Assembly (NCBI GenBank): GCA_002835545.1
Contig: PIZK01000037.1
Span: 1 to 33,562 of the forward strand
DNA: 33,562 nucleotides
From: Alteromonadales bacterium alter-6D02
GTDB lineage: Bacteria > Pseudomonadota > Gammaproteobacteria > Enterobacterales > Psychrobiaceae
Direction of reading: 5' to 3'
Part shown: positions 19,385 through 27,823 of the stretch, piece by piece
Layout: every line of letters starts with the position of its first letter
Position numbering within the stretch: the stretch's first letter is position 1
The notes under the pieces: generated by a model
What the model was told of the DNA's origin: nothing
Database searches by the model: none
The model's input: the letters and a program-made list of their open reading frames with translations, nothing else
Program-made: the position numbers and the translations under genes

Positions 19385-20743
19385 TTGAATCAACCTACCA
19401 TTTTAGTCGTCGATGACCGACCCGATATTCGTATGAGCGTTAGTTTTATCCTTGAAGATAATAATTATGCTTTTGTTGAAGCCCAATCCCCAGTCCAAGC
19501 ACAACAAATCATCAAAGAACAGCAAGTAGATCTCATTTTATTAGATATGAATTATTCTCTTGATACGACTTCCGGTGATGAGGGATTAGACCTATTGCGT
19601 TGGCTTGCTAAACATGAACCCAATTTACCCGCTGTTGCGATGACTGCATGGTCAAATGTTGAATTAGCAGTCAAGTCAATGCAAATTGGTGCTAGCGACT
19701 TTATCGAAAAGCCCTGGAAAAATCAGCGTCTCTTACAGATCATTGCACAGCAGCTTGCGTTAGCTGGATTAAAAAATCAAAATCAACAATTAAAACAGCG
19801 CTTGGAGCCAAAGAAAGAGGCCAGCTATCAATGGCAATCTCCATGTATGGTTCAACTGATTAGCCAATTAGAAAGTGTCGCTAGTGCCGATGTTTCTATA
19901 TTACTCACCGGAGATAATGGCACAGGAAAAAGCCAAATGGCTAAACATATCCATCAACTATCTCATCGTTGTAACGCCCCTTTCATTAGTGTCAATATGG
20001 GAGCTATTTCAGAATCACTATTTGAAAGTGAAATGTTTGGCCATACCAAGGGCGCTTTTACCGACGCAAAAAGTAGCCGCATCGGTCGATTTGAGCTGGC
20101 TCAGGCAGGTACTTTATTTCTTGATGAGATTGCGAATATACCAATGTCTCAGCAGGCAAAGTTATTGCGAGTTGTTGAGTCTGGTGAGTTTGAGGTATTG
20201 GGGTCAAGTAAAACACAATCGTCTAACTGCCGCTTCATCAGTGCATCAAATGGTGAGTTCGAGAAATTAATTAGTGAAGAGAAGTTTCGAGAAGATCTGT
20301 TTTATCGTTTAAACACTTTGGAATTTCGTATGCCGTCATTAAACGAGCGAACCGATGATATTATACCTCTTGCTCAATTTTTCATAAGCCAGTACGCTCA
20401 AAAATATAATAGACCAACAGTTGCATTAGATAATAGTGCAAAAACGGCTTTATTATCTTACCCTTGGCCCGGTAATATTCGTGAACTGAGCCACGTTATC
20501 GAAAGAGCGATTTTACTACATTCAAATAGTACTAATACCCTAAATGCAGATAATCTACCGCTTACGCCACAAAAGCAAAGCCAATCTCTGCCTTTTATGA
20601 CATTAGAACAAGCAGAGGTCCGCCTGATCGAACAAGCCTTAGCGACGACAGAGCAAAACATACCCAAAGCAGCTCAACTCCTCGGACTAACAAAGTCTTC
20701 TCTATATAGACGAATAGAAAAATATGAGCAATTACAAAAATAA
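19385..20743 (+). CDS. Sigma54-dependent NtrC-family response regulator
   Basis: Activates transcription with sigma54 RNA polymerase after phosphorylation. The 452 residues comprise a receiver domain (5-120) with acidic pocket D10/D11, phospho-acceptor D54, T87 and K109; an AAA+ domain (about 150-380) with Walker A GDNGTGKS (176-183), Walker B LFLDEI (244-249) and the FREDLFYRLN region (301-310); and a C-terminal Fis-type helix-turn-helix (about 423-445). The sigma54-contacting loop reads GAFTDA (223-228) instead of the usual GAFTGA. The start is a TTG at 19385 with GGAG 8 nt upstream. It overlaps the histidine kinase by 20 bp, and its likely target is the exporter operon starting at 22187, which has a sigma54 promoter signature. 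Confidence 0.93.
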   Translation: MNQPTILVVDDRPDIRMSVSFILEDNNYAFVEAQSPVQAQQIIKEQQVDLILLDMNYSLDTTSGDEGLDLLRWLAKHEPNLPAVAMTAWSNVELAVKSMQIGASDFIEKPWKNQRLLQIIAQQLALAGLKNQNQQLKQRLEPKKEASYQWQSPCMVQLISQLESVASADVSILLTGDNGTGKSQMAKHIHQLSHRCNAPFISVNMGAISESLFESEMFGHTKGAFTDAKSSRIGRFELAQAGTLFLDEIANIPMSQQAKLLRVVESGEFEVLGSSKTQSSNCRFISASNGEFEKLISEEKFREDLFYRLNTLEFRMPSLNERTDDIIPLAQFFISQYAQKYNRPTVALDNSAKTALLSYPWPGNIRELSHVIERAILLHSNSTNTLNADNLPLTPQKQSQSLPFMTLEQAEVRLIEQALATTEQNIPKAAQLLGLTKSSLYRRIEKYEQLQK

Positions 20744-21995
20744 CTCGCTTGAATGGTACTTAGTCATGCGTTTTTTATTAATCGCGGCTGTGATTCTTGG
20801 TTTAAGCTGGTTGTTACTATTACAATTTTCGTGGTCAAGCTGGGATAGCGCCATTATCTTAGGCGTCATTGCTAGTGTGCAACTTTGGTTAATGAGCCAC
20901 TGGTTTAAAAAAATCATATCCGCCTTTGATCGCGGTTTACTCCACTTAGAGTCAGTGCAAGCCGAGGACTATAACCAATTCGCTAAATCAGACTTCGCCC
21001 ATGGTCAAGTGGCTAAATTCCATGCCCAATTAAAGCAATTAAGCTTATATTTAGCCAACCAAAAGTCTCGGTATGATCAGCATGTTTTTTTGGTTTATCA
21101 ATTAATCGATCAATTAGACACTCCTATTCTAGTGTTTAATAAAAATAATAAACTAAGCTATGCCAACGGTGCGTTTTCACAGCTCTATGCTCAACCGTGG
21201 CAAATGTATCGTAATGCTTCACCTAAACTATTGGGCTTAGTCCAACATGAAAACAGGTGGTCTTTAGCCGAAAAAGAGCAACAGTGGCAAGTAAGTCAGA
21301 GTCAATTTATCGATGACGGAGAAACACACCAGCTATTAGTGTTTACCAATATTGAAACGGCATTGCGCGATAGTCAGCAAGCCGCATGGCATCAAATTAT
21401 CCGTGTCATGAGCCATGAAATACGCAACTCCTTAACCCCCGTGTCATCACTCGCCGAAGGCTTAGCTACCCGTGCAGAAAAACCCCGAGATAAACAGGCC
21501 CTCGATTTAATTTCTGAACGTTGCCACCACCTACAAGACTTCGTCAGCCGTTATTCTTCGCTATCACAACAATTCAATTTAAATCCAAGCCATGTAGAGA
21601 TTCAATCTCTCAAACAACGTTTAACTGGTTTATTTAACCAGCACACTCTAATTATTGAAAGCTCAAATATTCAGTGGCTGTGGGCCGATCAAACTTTCAT
21701 CGAGCAAGTCCTCATTAATTTAATCAAAAACGCCATTGAAGCGTCAGCCACCACAATCACGCTGCACTTCTCACAGCACCAAAGTAAAGCTCATATTACT
21801 TTAACTGACAATGGCCACGGCTTTGCCAATTTAGATAATTTGTTTGTACCGCTCTTTACAACTAAACCCGAAGGTCAAGGAATTGGGTTAAGTTTTTGTC
21901 GTAATATTATCACCCAACATAATGGACAAATTGAGTTAACAAATAATTCAGACCATGGGGTTACTGTTGCAATAACACTCCCCATTAAAACTTAA
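20724..21995 (+). CDS. Sensor histidine kinase (partner of the preceding regulator)
   Basis: Membrane histidine kinase, 423 residues. Helices at about 13-33 and 41-59 are joined by a very short loop, so there is almost no periplasmic domain and the signal is probably sensed in the membrane or cytoplasm. A PAS-like segment (about 118-210, QLDTPILVFNKNNKLSYANGAFSQLY split around residues 130-155) precedes the H-box MSHEIRNSLTP with H231. The ATP-binding part has N-box NLIKNAIEA (332-340), G1 DNGHGF (362-367) and G2 GIGLS (386-390). The gene overlaps the regulator by 20 bp, so they are translated as a pair. The lack of a sensory loop resembles kinases that watch an associated transporter, here perhaps the ABC system downstream. 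Confidence 0.92.
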   Translation: MSNYKNNSLEWYLVMRFLLIAAVILGLSWLLLLQFSWSSWDSAIILGVIASVQLWLMSHWFKKIISAFDRGLLHLESVQAEDYNQFAKSDFAHGQVAKFHAQLKQLSLYLANQKSRYDQHVFLVYQLIDQLDTPILVFNKNNKLSYANGAFSQLYAQPWQMYRNASPKLLGLVQHENRWSLAEKEQQWQVSQSQFIDDGETHQLLVFTNIETALRDSQQAAWHQIIRVMSHEIRNSLTPVSSLAEGLATRAEKPRDKQALDLISERCHHLQDFVSRYSSLSQQFNLNPSHVEIQSLKQRLTGLFNQHTLIIESSNIQWLWADQTFIEQVLINLIKNAIEASATTITLHFSQHQSKAHITLTDNGHGFANLDNLFVPLFTTKPEGQGIGLSFCRNIITQHNGQIELTNNSDHGVTVAITLPIKT

Positions 21996-22048
21996 TTTTC
22001 ACAATTCTCAGCCGCCTCCTCTGCATTATCACCAGTTCACTTTTGAAA

Positions 22049-22076
22049 TTTGGTAGTTCGATATCGGACTACCAAA
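22049..22076 (+). promoter_or_regulatory. 28-bp palindrome, probable enhancer site for the NtrC-type regulator
   Basis: Arms TTTGGTAGTTCGAT and ATCGGACTACCAAA pair at 13 of 14 positions, with no spacer. It lies 56 bp upstream of the sigma54 promoter element at 22133-22148, about 85-110 bp before the predicted transcription start, the usual place for such activator sites. No T-tract follows, so a terminator for the kinase gene is less likely. Confidence 0.7.
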
Positions 22077-22132
22077 CCTTAACCACACCACAAAATAAAC
22101 ATAAACCTATGATATTAAACAAAAACAAAAAC

Positions 22133-22148
22133 TGGCACATTATTCGCT
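22133..22148 (+). promoter_or_regulatory. Sigma54 (RpoN) promoter of the exporter operon
   Basis: TGGCAC, five bases, TCGCT: the invariant GG (22134-22135) and GC (22146-22147) are exactly 10 bases apart. It differs from the consensus TGGCAC-N5-TTGCW by one base (C for the second T). The predicted transcription start near 22159 lies before the ATG at 22187 and after the other in-frame starts of the adaptor gene. Confidence 0.75.
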
Positions 22149-22186
22149 TACCTAGTTATTGTTATCAACAAATAGAATTGTTTATT

Positions 22187-23446
22187 ATGGATGTAGTTAA
22201 AAAAAAGCAGCACAGTAAATTACCACTATCAAAGAATGCGTTAACTATCTTTGGTGGTTTGTTATTACTAATCACCTTAGCCGTTTGGGCAAATCAATCT
22301 ACTAGCTCTGTTAGCGTTGCTCGCGGCAGCATCATCATCGATAAAGTAAAACACGGTGATCTCGCTGTAGTCATCGAAGGCTATGGCGCTTTGAAATCAG
22401 ACAAACAGCAACTCATCACAACATTTTCACGAGCTACAGTTAAAGAAATCGTGCTCAAGCCAGGTGCAACAGTCAAAGCAGACAGCGTTATCGTTGAGCT
22501 CGATAATCCAGAACTACAACAGCAACTCGACAGTGCTAAACGAGACCTAGCACAAGCGAGTGCTAATTTACGTCAATTAAAGTTGAATAATCAGCGTGAA
22601 AAGCTCAATGAATCTGCAATGCTCGCACAAATAACAGCGGACTATGAGACGGCGTCTTTAAAAAAGCAGGCTGAGCAGAAATTAGCCGAACAAGGCATTG
22701 TGTCAAAACTAAATTATCAGCAAACAGTGCTAAATGAGCAGCAGTTAAAAAAGCGCATCAACATATTAAAACAACGCTTACATCAATTGAATTTAGTCCA
22801 TGAGGAGTCTGTAAATATTGCCCAAGAGCGTGTTTTACAGCAGCAAGGGTTACTTGATATCTCACAGGCTCGTCTCGACAAACTAACAGTACGTGCCGGA
22901 TTTGACGGTGTTTTACAGCGCTTGTCAGTGGAGTTAGGACAAAGCTTAACACCCGGACAGGAAATCGCATTAATTGGTAGTGTCACTGACTTAATCGCTT
23001 TAATTCGTGTTCCACAAAGTCAAGCCCAACAAATCATGGTCGGCCAAAAGGCAATCGTAGATACGCGTCGCGATAAAATTGATGGTGTTATTTCACGTAT
23101 TGATCCTATCGTTGCAGACAATACTGTTGAAGTTGAAATAGCCCTTCCAAAGAATTTACCTGCAAGCGCGCGCCCAATGCTTAGTGTTGATGGCACCATC
23201 ACCGCTGATACGTTAAAAGGGGTTAGCTATATTCAGCGCCCTGCCAACGTAAAAGCCAACACCCAGGTGTCGCTATATCGCATTAATGGTCAGACTGATA
23301 ACGCTGAGTTAGTTCCTGTTTCATTAGGTCGTCAGGCCGGTCGTTACATTGAGATCACATCGAAAGTCACTAAAGATGATCAGTTTATTATTTCTGACTT
23401 ATCGAATTTAAAAACAACATCACAAACTTTAGACATTAAGTCTTAA
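22187..23446 (+). CDS. HlyD/MacA-type periplasmic adaptor of an ABC exporter
   Basis: Membrane-fusion protein linking an inner-membrane ABC transporter to the periplasm or outer membrane. I chose the ATG at 22187 (419 residues, MDVVKKKQHSKLPLSKNALT), since the open frame extends 48 codons further up only through the sigma54 promoter and palindrome. One N-terminal membrane anchor (about 17-35), then a lipoyl-type half (VVIEGYGALKSDKQQLI), a long Gln/Leu-rich coiled-coil hairpin (about 100-215), the second lipoyl half (VRAGFDGVLQRLSVELGQSL) and a beta-barrel. It is followed by the ATPase and permease genes. The ribosome binding site is weak. The substrate is unknown; peptides or toxic amphiphiles are plausible by family. 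Confidence 0.9.
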   Translation: MDVVKKKQHSKLPLSKNALTIFGGLLLLITLAVWANQSTSSVSVARGSIIIDKVKHGDLAVVIEGYGALKSDKQQLITTFSRATVKEIVLKPGATVKADSVIVELDNPELQQQLDSAKRDLAQASANLRQLKLNNQREKLNESAMLAQITADYETASLKKQAEQKLAEQGIVSKLNYQQTVLNEQQLKKRINILKQRLHQLNLVHEESVNIAQERVLQQQGLLDISQARLDKLTVRAGFDGVLQRLSVELGQSLTPGQEIALIGSVTDLIALIRVPQSQAQQIMVGQKAIVDTRRDKIDGVISRIDPIVADNTVEVEIALPKNLPASARPMLSVDGTITADTLKGVSYIQRPANVKANTQVSLYRINGQTDNAELVPVSLGRQAGRYIEITSKVTKDDQFIISDLSNLKTTSQTLDIKS

Positions 23447-23487
23447 TTAAACCTTATTTAAATCACTAATTACAAAGAAGACAGATT

Positions 23488-24204
23488 ATGAGCAATATAA
23501 AAATACAAATGAAAAACATCGCTAAGGTCTTTGAAACTGATGAGTTGGAAACTCATGCACTAAAAAGCATCGACTTAATTATTCGAGAGGGCGACTACGT
23601 TTCAATTTCAGGTCCTTCAGGCTGTGGCAAATCAACATTACTATCCATCTTAGGCTTATTAGATATGCCTAGTGGCGGCGAGTATTTTATTGAAGAACAT
23701 AATGTGACAGACCTTAGTTTGGATCAAGCTGCTGAAATGCGCAGTAGTAAAATCGGCTTTATCTTCCAATCATTTAATCTGATCGATGAGCTATCGGTAT
23801 TTGATAACGTTGCGCTACCATTGCGCTACGGTAAAGCTAAAATGACTGATGAGCAAATTAAACAACGCGTCTTAGAATGTCTAGAGCTTGTTGATATGAC
23901 CCATAGAACGAGCCATAAACCAAACCAACTGTCAGGTGGACAACAGCAACGAATTGCCATTGCAAGAGCGCTTGTGGCTAAACCTGCAATTTTACTCGTT
24001 GATGAGCCAACAGGAAACTTAGACTCAAAGAGCGGCGATCAAGTCATGGATGTATTAGAAAAACTCAATCAAGCCGGCACAACAATATGTATGGTAACTC
24101 ATGATCCTCGTTATGCTGATATGGCAACAACTCAGCTTAAACTACTCGATGGTTCGATTCTAACCACCCCAACACTTGCCAGCGTTGAGCAGGAGGCTGT
24201 ATGA
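23488..24204 (+). CDS. ABC transporter ATP-binding protein (MacB/LolD class)
   Basis: Cytoplasmic ATPase, 238 residues, of the exporter. All motifs are present: Walker A GPSGCGKS (42-49), Q-loop FQSFN with Q94, signature LSGGQQ (148-153), Walker B ILLVDEP with E173, D-loop and switch H205 (VTHD). The sequence around the signature is that of the MacB/LolD/FtsE group, which pairs with FtsX-type permeases. It starts 41 bp after the adaptor and its stop overlaps the permease start by 4 bp (ATGA), so the two are translationally coupled. Confidence 0.95.
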   Translation: MSNIKIQMKNIAKVFETDELETHALKSIDLIIREGDYVSISGPSGCGKSTLLSILGLLDMPSGGEYFIEEHNVTDLSLDQAAEMRSSKIGFIFQSFNLIDELSVFDNVALPLRYGKAKMTDEQIKQRVLECLELVDMTHRTSHKPNQLSGGQQQRIAIARALVAKPAILLVDEPTGNLDSKSGDQVMDVLEKLNQAGTTICMVTHDPRYADMATTQLKLLDGSILTTPTLASVEQEAV

Positions 24205-26630
24205 GTCAATTTCTATACCAACAAAAGCAGGCTTGGGCAGGGCTAAAGAAAAAGCCAGGCTTTGTCAGTGCGATCTTAATGACCATGGGGACAACTCTAG
24301 GTGCACTCCTGTGTATTTTAACCCTTGCCTATGTCTTAATTGCAAAGCCACTGCCTTACCCCGAACAGGATAGCTTATTTAAAGTTGATACTATTATTAC
24401 CAATGATAAAGACGAAGAGATGGGACGTGCTTATACATACCCAAATCTGATTCACCTTTATGAAAACCAAACAATGTTTAGCGAAACAGCTTTGCTGTTT
24501 GTCTCTGAAGATGTATTAATAAACTCGCTATCGCAACCAACTTTGCAAATGTCATTTGTGACACCAGAGTACTTCAGCTTACTCGGCGCAAAAATGGCGC
24601 TAGGTCGTTCATTTGAAGCAACGGAAGCTAAAGACACTAACAACCCTGTAGCCATTATTAGTCAACAAACATGGCAAACTGAGTATGCTAAAGACCCGCA
24701 AATCATCGGTAAAAAAATGGACTTTAGCGGGACTAGTTTTACCATTGTTGGCGTTTTATCAGACTCATTTATTGAGCCGGAACTGTATGAAACAGGCACA
24801 CAAGCACATGTATTCTTGCCATGGGATTATAACCACGCCCACCCGCGTGCACGTCAAGCTTGGGGCAACATTAATGACTCTCAGCTTTTTTTAGCCAAAA
24901 AAACCTCTGCCATGACCATCGAACAGGTTAATCAGACACTAACCACCTTAGTTAATGATAAATGGCGGGAAAACGTTGCTTCGGTTGAGTTTTTCAAAGG
25001 TTGGAATATGGAGATAGACAGTCGTTCATTTAAACACGTAATCTTGGGTGACAGTGAGCAGACAGTTTTTCTATTGCTTGCCGGCGTTATCGGTTTGGTA
25101 CTTATCGCTTGTGCTAACATTGCCAACCTATTCATTTCTCGTACAGCTGAACAGCAACGTCAATTAGCTATTCGTGCAGCCGTAGGCGCAAGAAAAAGTG
25201 ATTTATTTAAAACAATTTTTGCTGAAACCAATTTGCTTATGATGCTCTCAGTAGCGATCGCATTAGTGCTATCTTCTGTCGGCTTCTTCGTCATGAAAGC
25301 GTTTTTGGCAGCACAGTTACCACGAGTCAACGAACTAGCCATCAACTGGTTTACGTTAAGCTCTGCCGTACTCATCGCATTATTATTAGCTTTATTCTTT
25401 GCTCGTTTAAGTACACGTATGATTAACTATAAAGCGTTAAATTCGACGTTACAATCAAGCGGTAAAGGGACAGGAATTCAAGTATCGAAAAGCATTAGAA
25501 AACTATTGATTATTAGTCAAGTAGCTATAGTGACCTCACTGGTGTTCATCAATATTAGCCTATTTCAAGATGCCAAGAAGTCTATTCAGCAACCACTGGG
25601 CTTTACGACTGAAAATTTAGCAACGCTGAGCTTATCTATTTCTTCTTCGACGATGCCACCACGTGAAGAGCTAATGCCAATAATCACGGAATTGAAGAAC
25701 AAGTTGTTAGAGCTTCCACAAGTCAAAGCAATTAGTCAATCTAGTGCACCGTTGAATGGCTTTAACTTAAATGCTCAAACTGCGCTTAACACAAACATTC
25801 ATTATGTCGCACATACTAAGCATATTGATAATAACTATTTTGACATGGTAGGTCAGACAGTACTTGAAGGTGACAATTTTAGTGCAGCAGATATCAAAGA
25901 TCATAATCGCGTGATATTAGTCAATGATGTCTATGCTAAACAGTTAGCTCCAGAAGGCAGTGCCATTGGTCAAAAGATTGAATTTGGTGGAGACTCTACT
26001 AGTACCATTATCGGTGTCGTTCAGGGAACGCTTCTACCGGGGCGTACTGAGATCCCAATTCAGGCCTATCGTCCAGGCACTTTAGCAGGTACAACCTTGA
26101 CACTACAGTTAGAGCCGGGGCAAGAGATCACGCGAGAACAAGCAGTAAAAGTACTGAAAGAAGTGACTAACCAGTTTACCGTATTTAATTTGGTTGCTTT
26201 AGATCGCCTGAAAGCGGAAATGCTATTCACTCAATATACCACTGCGATTACGAGCGCTGTACTAGCCATATTAACCATCATCTTATCGACTATCGGCTTA
26301 TACGGTATTCTAAGCTATAGCACGCAAATGCGTAGTTTTGAGATCGGTACTCGCATGGCAATAGGGGCGAAGAGAAAAGATCTCATTAAATTAATTATTC
26401 GAGAAAACTCAACACCTGTTGCCGTCGGTGTATTCGTTAGTATCTTAGCTATCTTAGCTCTCTACATTGGCTTTGATGAAGAACTGGTCGTTTACGCTTC
26501 CTTCCAGTTAGTACCCGTTTTTTTAGTTACCGTGGTATTAATTAGTTTGATTGCACTCTTCGCTTGTTACTGGCCACTAAGGCAGTTCATCAACCGTCCT
26601 GCAATCCATTCATTACGTGGTAGTGAATAA
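24201..26630 (+). CDS. Large ABC permease with two MacB/FtsX modules
   Basis: Inner-membrane subunit, 809 residues, with about eight membrane helices: 21-48, 287-312, 342-366, 384-402, 434-454 and three in the C-terminal 135 residues. Two periplasmic MacB-like domains lie at about 50-285 and 460-675. Each FtsX module carries the coupling motif after its first core helix (RQLAIRAAVGA at about 320-330; FEIGTRMAIGAKRKD near the C-terminus). MacB itself has one module and dimerises, so this protein looks like a fused, asymmetric dimer. AGGAGG lies 4 nt before the ATG. A bidirectional terminator follows. The family is mechanotransmission-type: it works with periplasmic partners rather than making a pore. 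Confidence 0.92.
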   Translation: MSQFLYQQKQAWAGLKKKPGFVSAILMTMGTTLGALLCILTLAYVLIAKPLPYPEQDSLFKVDTIITNDKDEEMGRAYTYPNLIHLYENQTMFSETALLFVSEDVLINSLSQPTLQMSFVTPEYFSLLGAKMALGRSFEATEAKDTNNPVAIISQQTWQTEYAKDPQIIGKKMDFSGTSFTIVGVLSDSFIEPELYETGTQAHVFLPWDYNHAHPRARQAWGNINDSQLFLAKKTSAMTIEQVNQTLTTLVNDKWRENVASVEFFKGWNMEIDSRSFKHVILGDSEQTVFLLLAGVIGLVLIACANIANLFISRTAEQQRQLAIRAAVGARKSDLFKTIFAETNLLMMLSVAIALVLSSVGFFVMKAFLAAQLPRVNELAINWFTLSSAVLIALLLALFFARLSTRMINYKALNSTLQSSGKGTGIQVSKSIRKLLIISQVAIVTSLVFINISLFQDAKKSIQQPLGFTTENLATLSLSISSSTMPPREELMPIITELKNKLLELPQVKAISQSSAPLNGFNLNAQTALNTNIHYVAHTKHIDNNYFDMVGQTVLEGDNFSAADIKDHNRVILVNDVYAKQLAPEGSAIGQKIEFGGDSTSTIIGVVQGTLLPGRTEIPIQAYRPGTLAGTTLTLQLEPGQEITREQAVKVLKEVTNQFTVFNLVALDRLKAEMLFTQYTTAITSAVLAILTIILSTIGLYGILSYSTQMRSFEIGTRMAIGAKRKDLIKLIIRENSTPVAVGVFVSILAILALYIGFDEELVVYASFQLVPVFLVTVVLISLIALFACYWPLRQFINRPAIHSLRGSE

Positions 26631-26638
26631 TAAAAAGT

Positions 26639-26674
26639 AAAAAAGGGAAACTAAAACTGTTAGTTTCCCTTTTT
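26639..26674. terminator. Bidirectional terminator between the exporter operon and ppnP
   Basis: 10-bp stem GGGAAACTAA (26645-26654) and TTAGTTTCCC (26660-26669), 5-nt loop, with A6 on the left and T5 on the right. It serves the convergent genes on both sides. Confidence 0.92.
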
Positions 26675-26689
26675 ATATCACCGTCTATC

Positions 26690-27013
26690 TTAGTTTAAAT
26701 AAGAACAAATATAATCACAGGCCTCATCAATTTTCAGGCTAAATTGCGAATTCGCCGGAACATTATAAGACTGCCCAGCTTTAAATACTTGCCAAGACTG
26801 ACCCGGTAACAACACTTGCATTTCACCTTGAGTCACTTCCATTACCTCCGCTGCTTCAGTATTAAACGTGTATTCACCAGCAAGCATTACACCCAACGTT
26901 TTTTCGCTGCCATCACTGAGGATTATTTTGTGTGAGACCACTTTGCCATCGAAATAAATATTCGACTGGGTGATTGCAGTGACAGATTCAAACTGGGTTG
27001 TTACTTCAGACAT
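26690..27013 (-). CDS. ppnP: Pyrimidine/purine nucleoside phosphorylase PpnP
   Basis: Small cupin-fold enzyme (formerly YaiE/DUF1255) that splits nucleosides with phosphate into base and ribose 1-phosphate. It has 107 residues with GVMLAGEYTFNTEAAEVMEV, LLPGQSWQVFKAGQSYNVPA and a C-terminal YICSYL, all matching the E. coli protein in order. It is about a dozen residues longer at the N-terminus than E. coli PpnP; AAGGTG upstream of the ATG at 27013 supports this start. It is a single gene between the exporter and yjjX, with 114 bp to the yjjX stop. Confidence 0.92.
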   Translation of the reverse strand: MSEVTTQFESVTAITQSNIYFDGKVVSHKIILSDGSEKTLGVMLAGEYTFNTEAAEVMEVTQGEMQVLLPGQSWQVFKAGQSYNVPANSQFSLKIDEACDYICSYLN

Positions 27014-27127
27014 AAAACACCTTTATTTTATACGTAAAATGAAAGTAATCTAGCATGCAGTTTAGCTGACAGCACATTATCAATAGGGCTAATATCTGCT
27101 TCTGCTATTCAGGACATTAAACGCATT

Positions 27128-27670
27128 CTATTGCTCAAATAAAGATGCATGAAAGAACTTAGCTAAGGCTAATACCGCCGCTTGCCGGTAGTTCCCTTCT
27201 CTCGTCGCCAAGCCATTAGTTAGCAAACCAATTGCGCCACCTTTTTGCTTGATATTATGCGTACTAAATAGCTTATCCATGAGGGGCCCTAACTCTGCCC
27301 CCTCAACAAGTGATTGATAAACAGACTGTGGCAAAGGTAAATTTGCACTTCTACCAACACTCAGTTGCTTACCATCAGATATCGCAATATAAGCAAACGT
27401 GGCTGGACCATCCTCAAAATTATCAACACCCCCTTCAATCGCTGCATAAAAGTCAGCTTGAGCGTGTTGCTGGCAATAGTTTAATCGATTCACTGCACCA
27501 TCTCGTGTCTCTTGAGTTGTCATCGGTTGTTCCCTGACTAATGAGGGAGCATTTATTCCTTGGCACTCTATCTCGTCATTAGGGTAATAAAGCGCTAATG
27601 CACTTTTAATAGCGTTAATCTTGACAGGGTTATTAGAACCCACCACGACTCTAAATTTTTGAGATGACAT
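27128..27670 (-). CDS. yjjX: Inosine/xanthosine triphosphatase (YjjX family)
   Basis: House-cleaning NTPase that hydrolyses ITP and XTP so they are not built into nucleic acids. I use the ATG at 27670 (180 residues, MSSQKFRVVVGSNNPVKINA); the frame extends 18 residues further but without family-like sequence. The N-terminal GSNNPVK is the nucleotide-binding loop; TRDGAVNR, the acidic AAIEGGVDN and LLTNGLATREGNYRQAAVLALA are conserved. E. coli YjjX is 170 residues. It is divergent from the cis/trans isomerase gene, with about 150 bp between start codons. Confidence 0.9.
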   Translation of the reverse strand: MSSQKFRVVVGSNNPVKINAIKSALALYYPNDEIECQGINAPSLVREQPMTTQETRDGAVNRLNYCQQHAQADFYAAIEGGVDNFEDGPATFAYIAISDGKQLSVGRSANLPLPQSVYQSLVEGAELGPLMDKLFSTHNIKQKGGAIGLLTNGLATREGNYRQAAVLALAKFFHASLFEQ

Positions 27671-27823
27671 GCTTACTTTTCCACTTAAACTTAACTTTCG
27701 CTCGGAGCATAGCATGCACCACAATGCAGATAATAGTTCAAGGTAAAGAAAAAAGACTAACCCCTACCACTAAACTCAATTAAAATAGCAGTCTAGTTTT
27801 TCGCCTAGGACATGGAACCACTT

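Noticed and set aside
19875-20270. 131-codon open frame inside the response regulator
   Set aside because: Other-frame shadow of the intact AAA+ domain of the regulator.
22049-22076. Palindrome as terminator of the histidine kinase gene
   Set aside because: No T-tract on either side, and its location relative to the sigma54 element fits an activator site better.
22043-22186. Upstream extension of the adaptor gene (48 codons)
   Set aside because: It runs through the palindrome and the sigma54 promoter and lacks family-like sequence; the ATG at 22187 gives a normal adaptor N-terminus.
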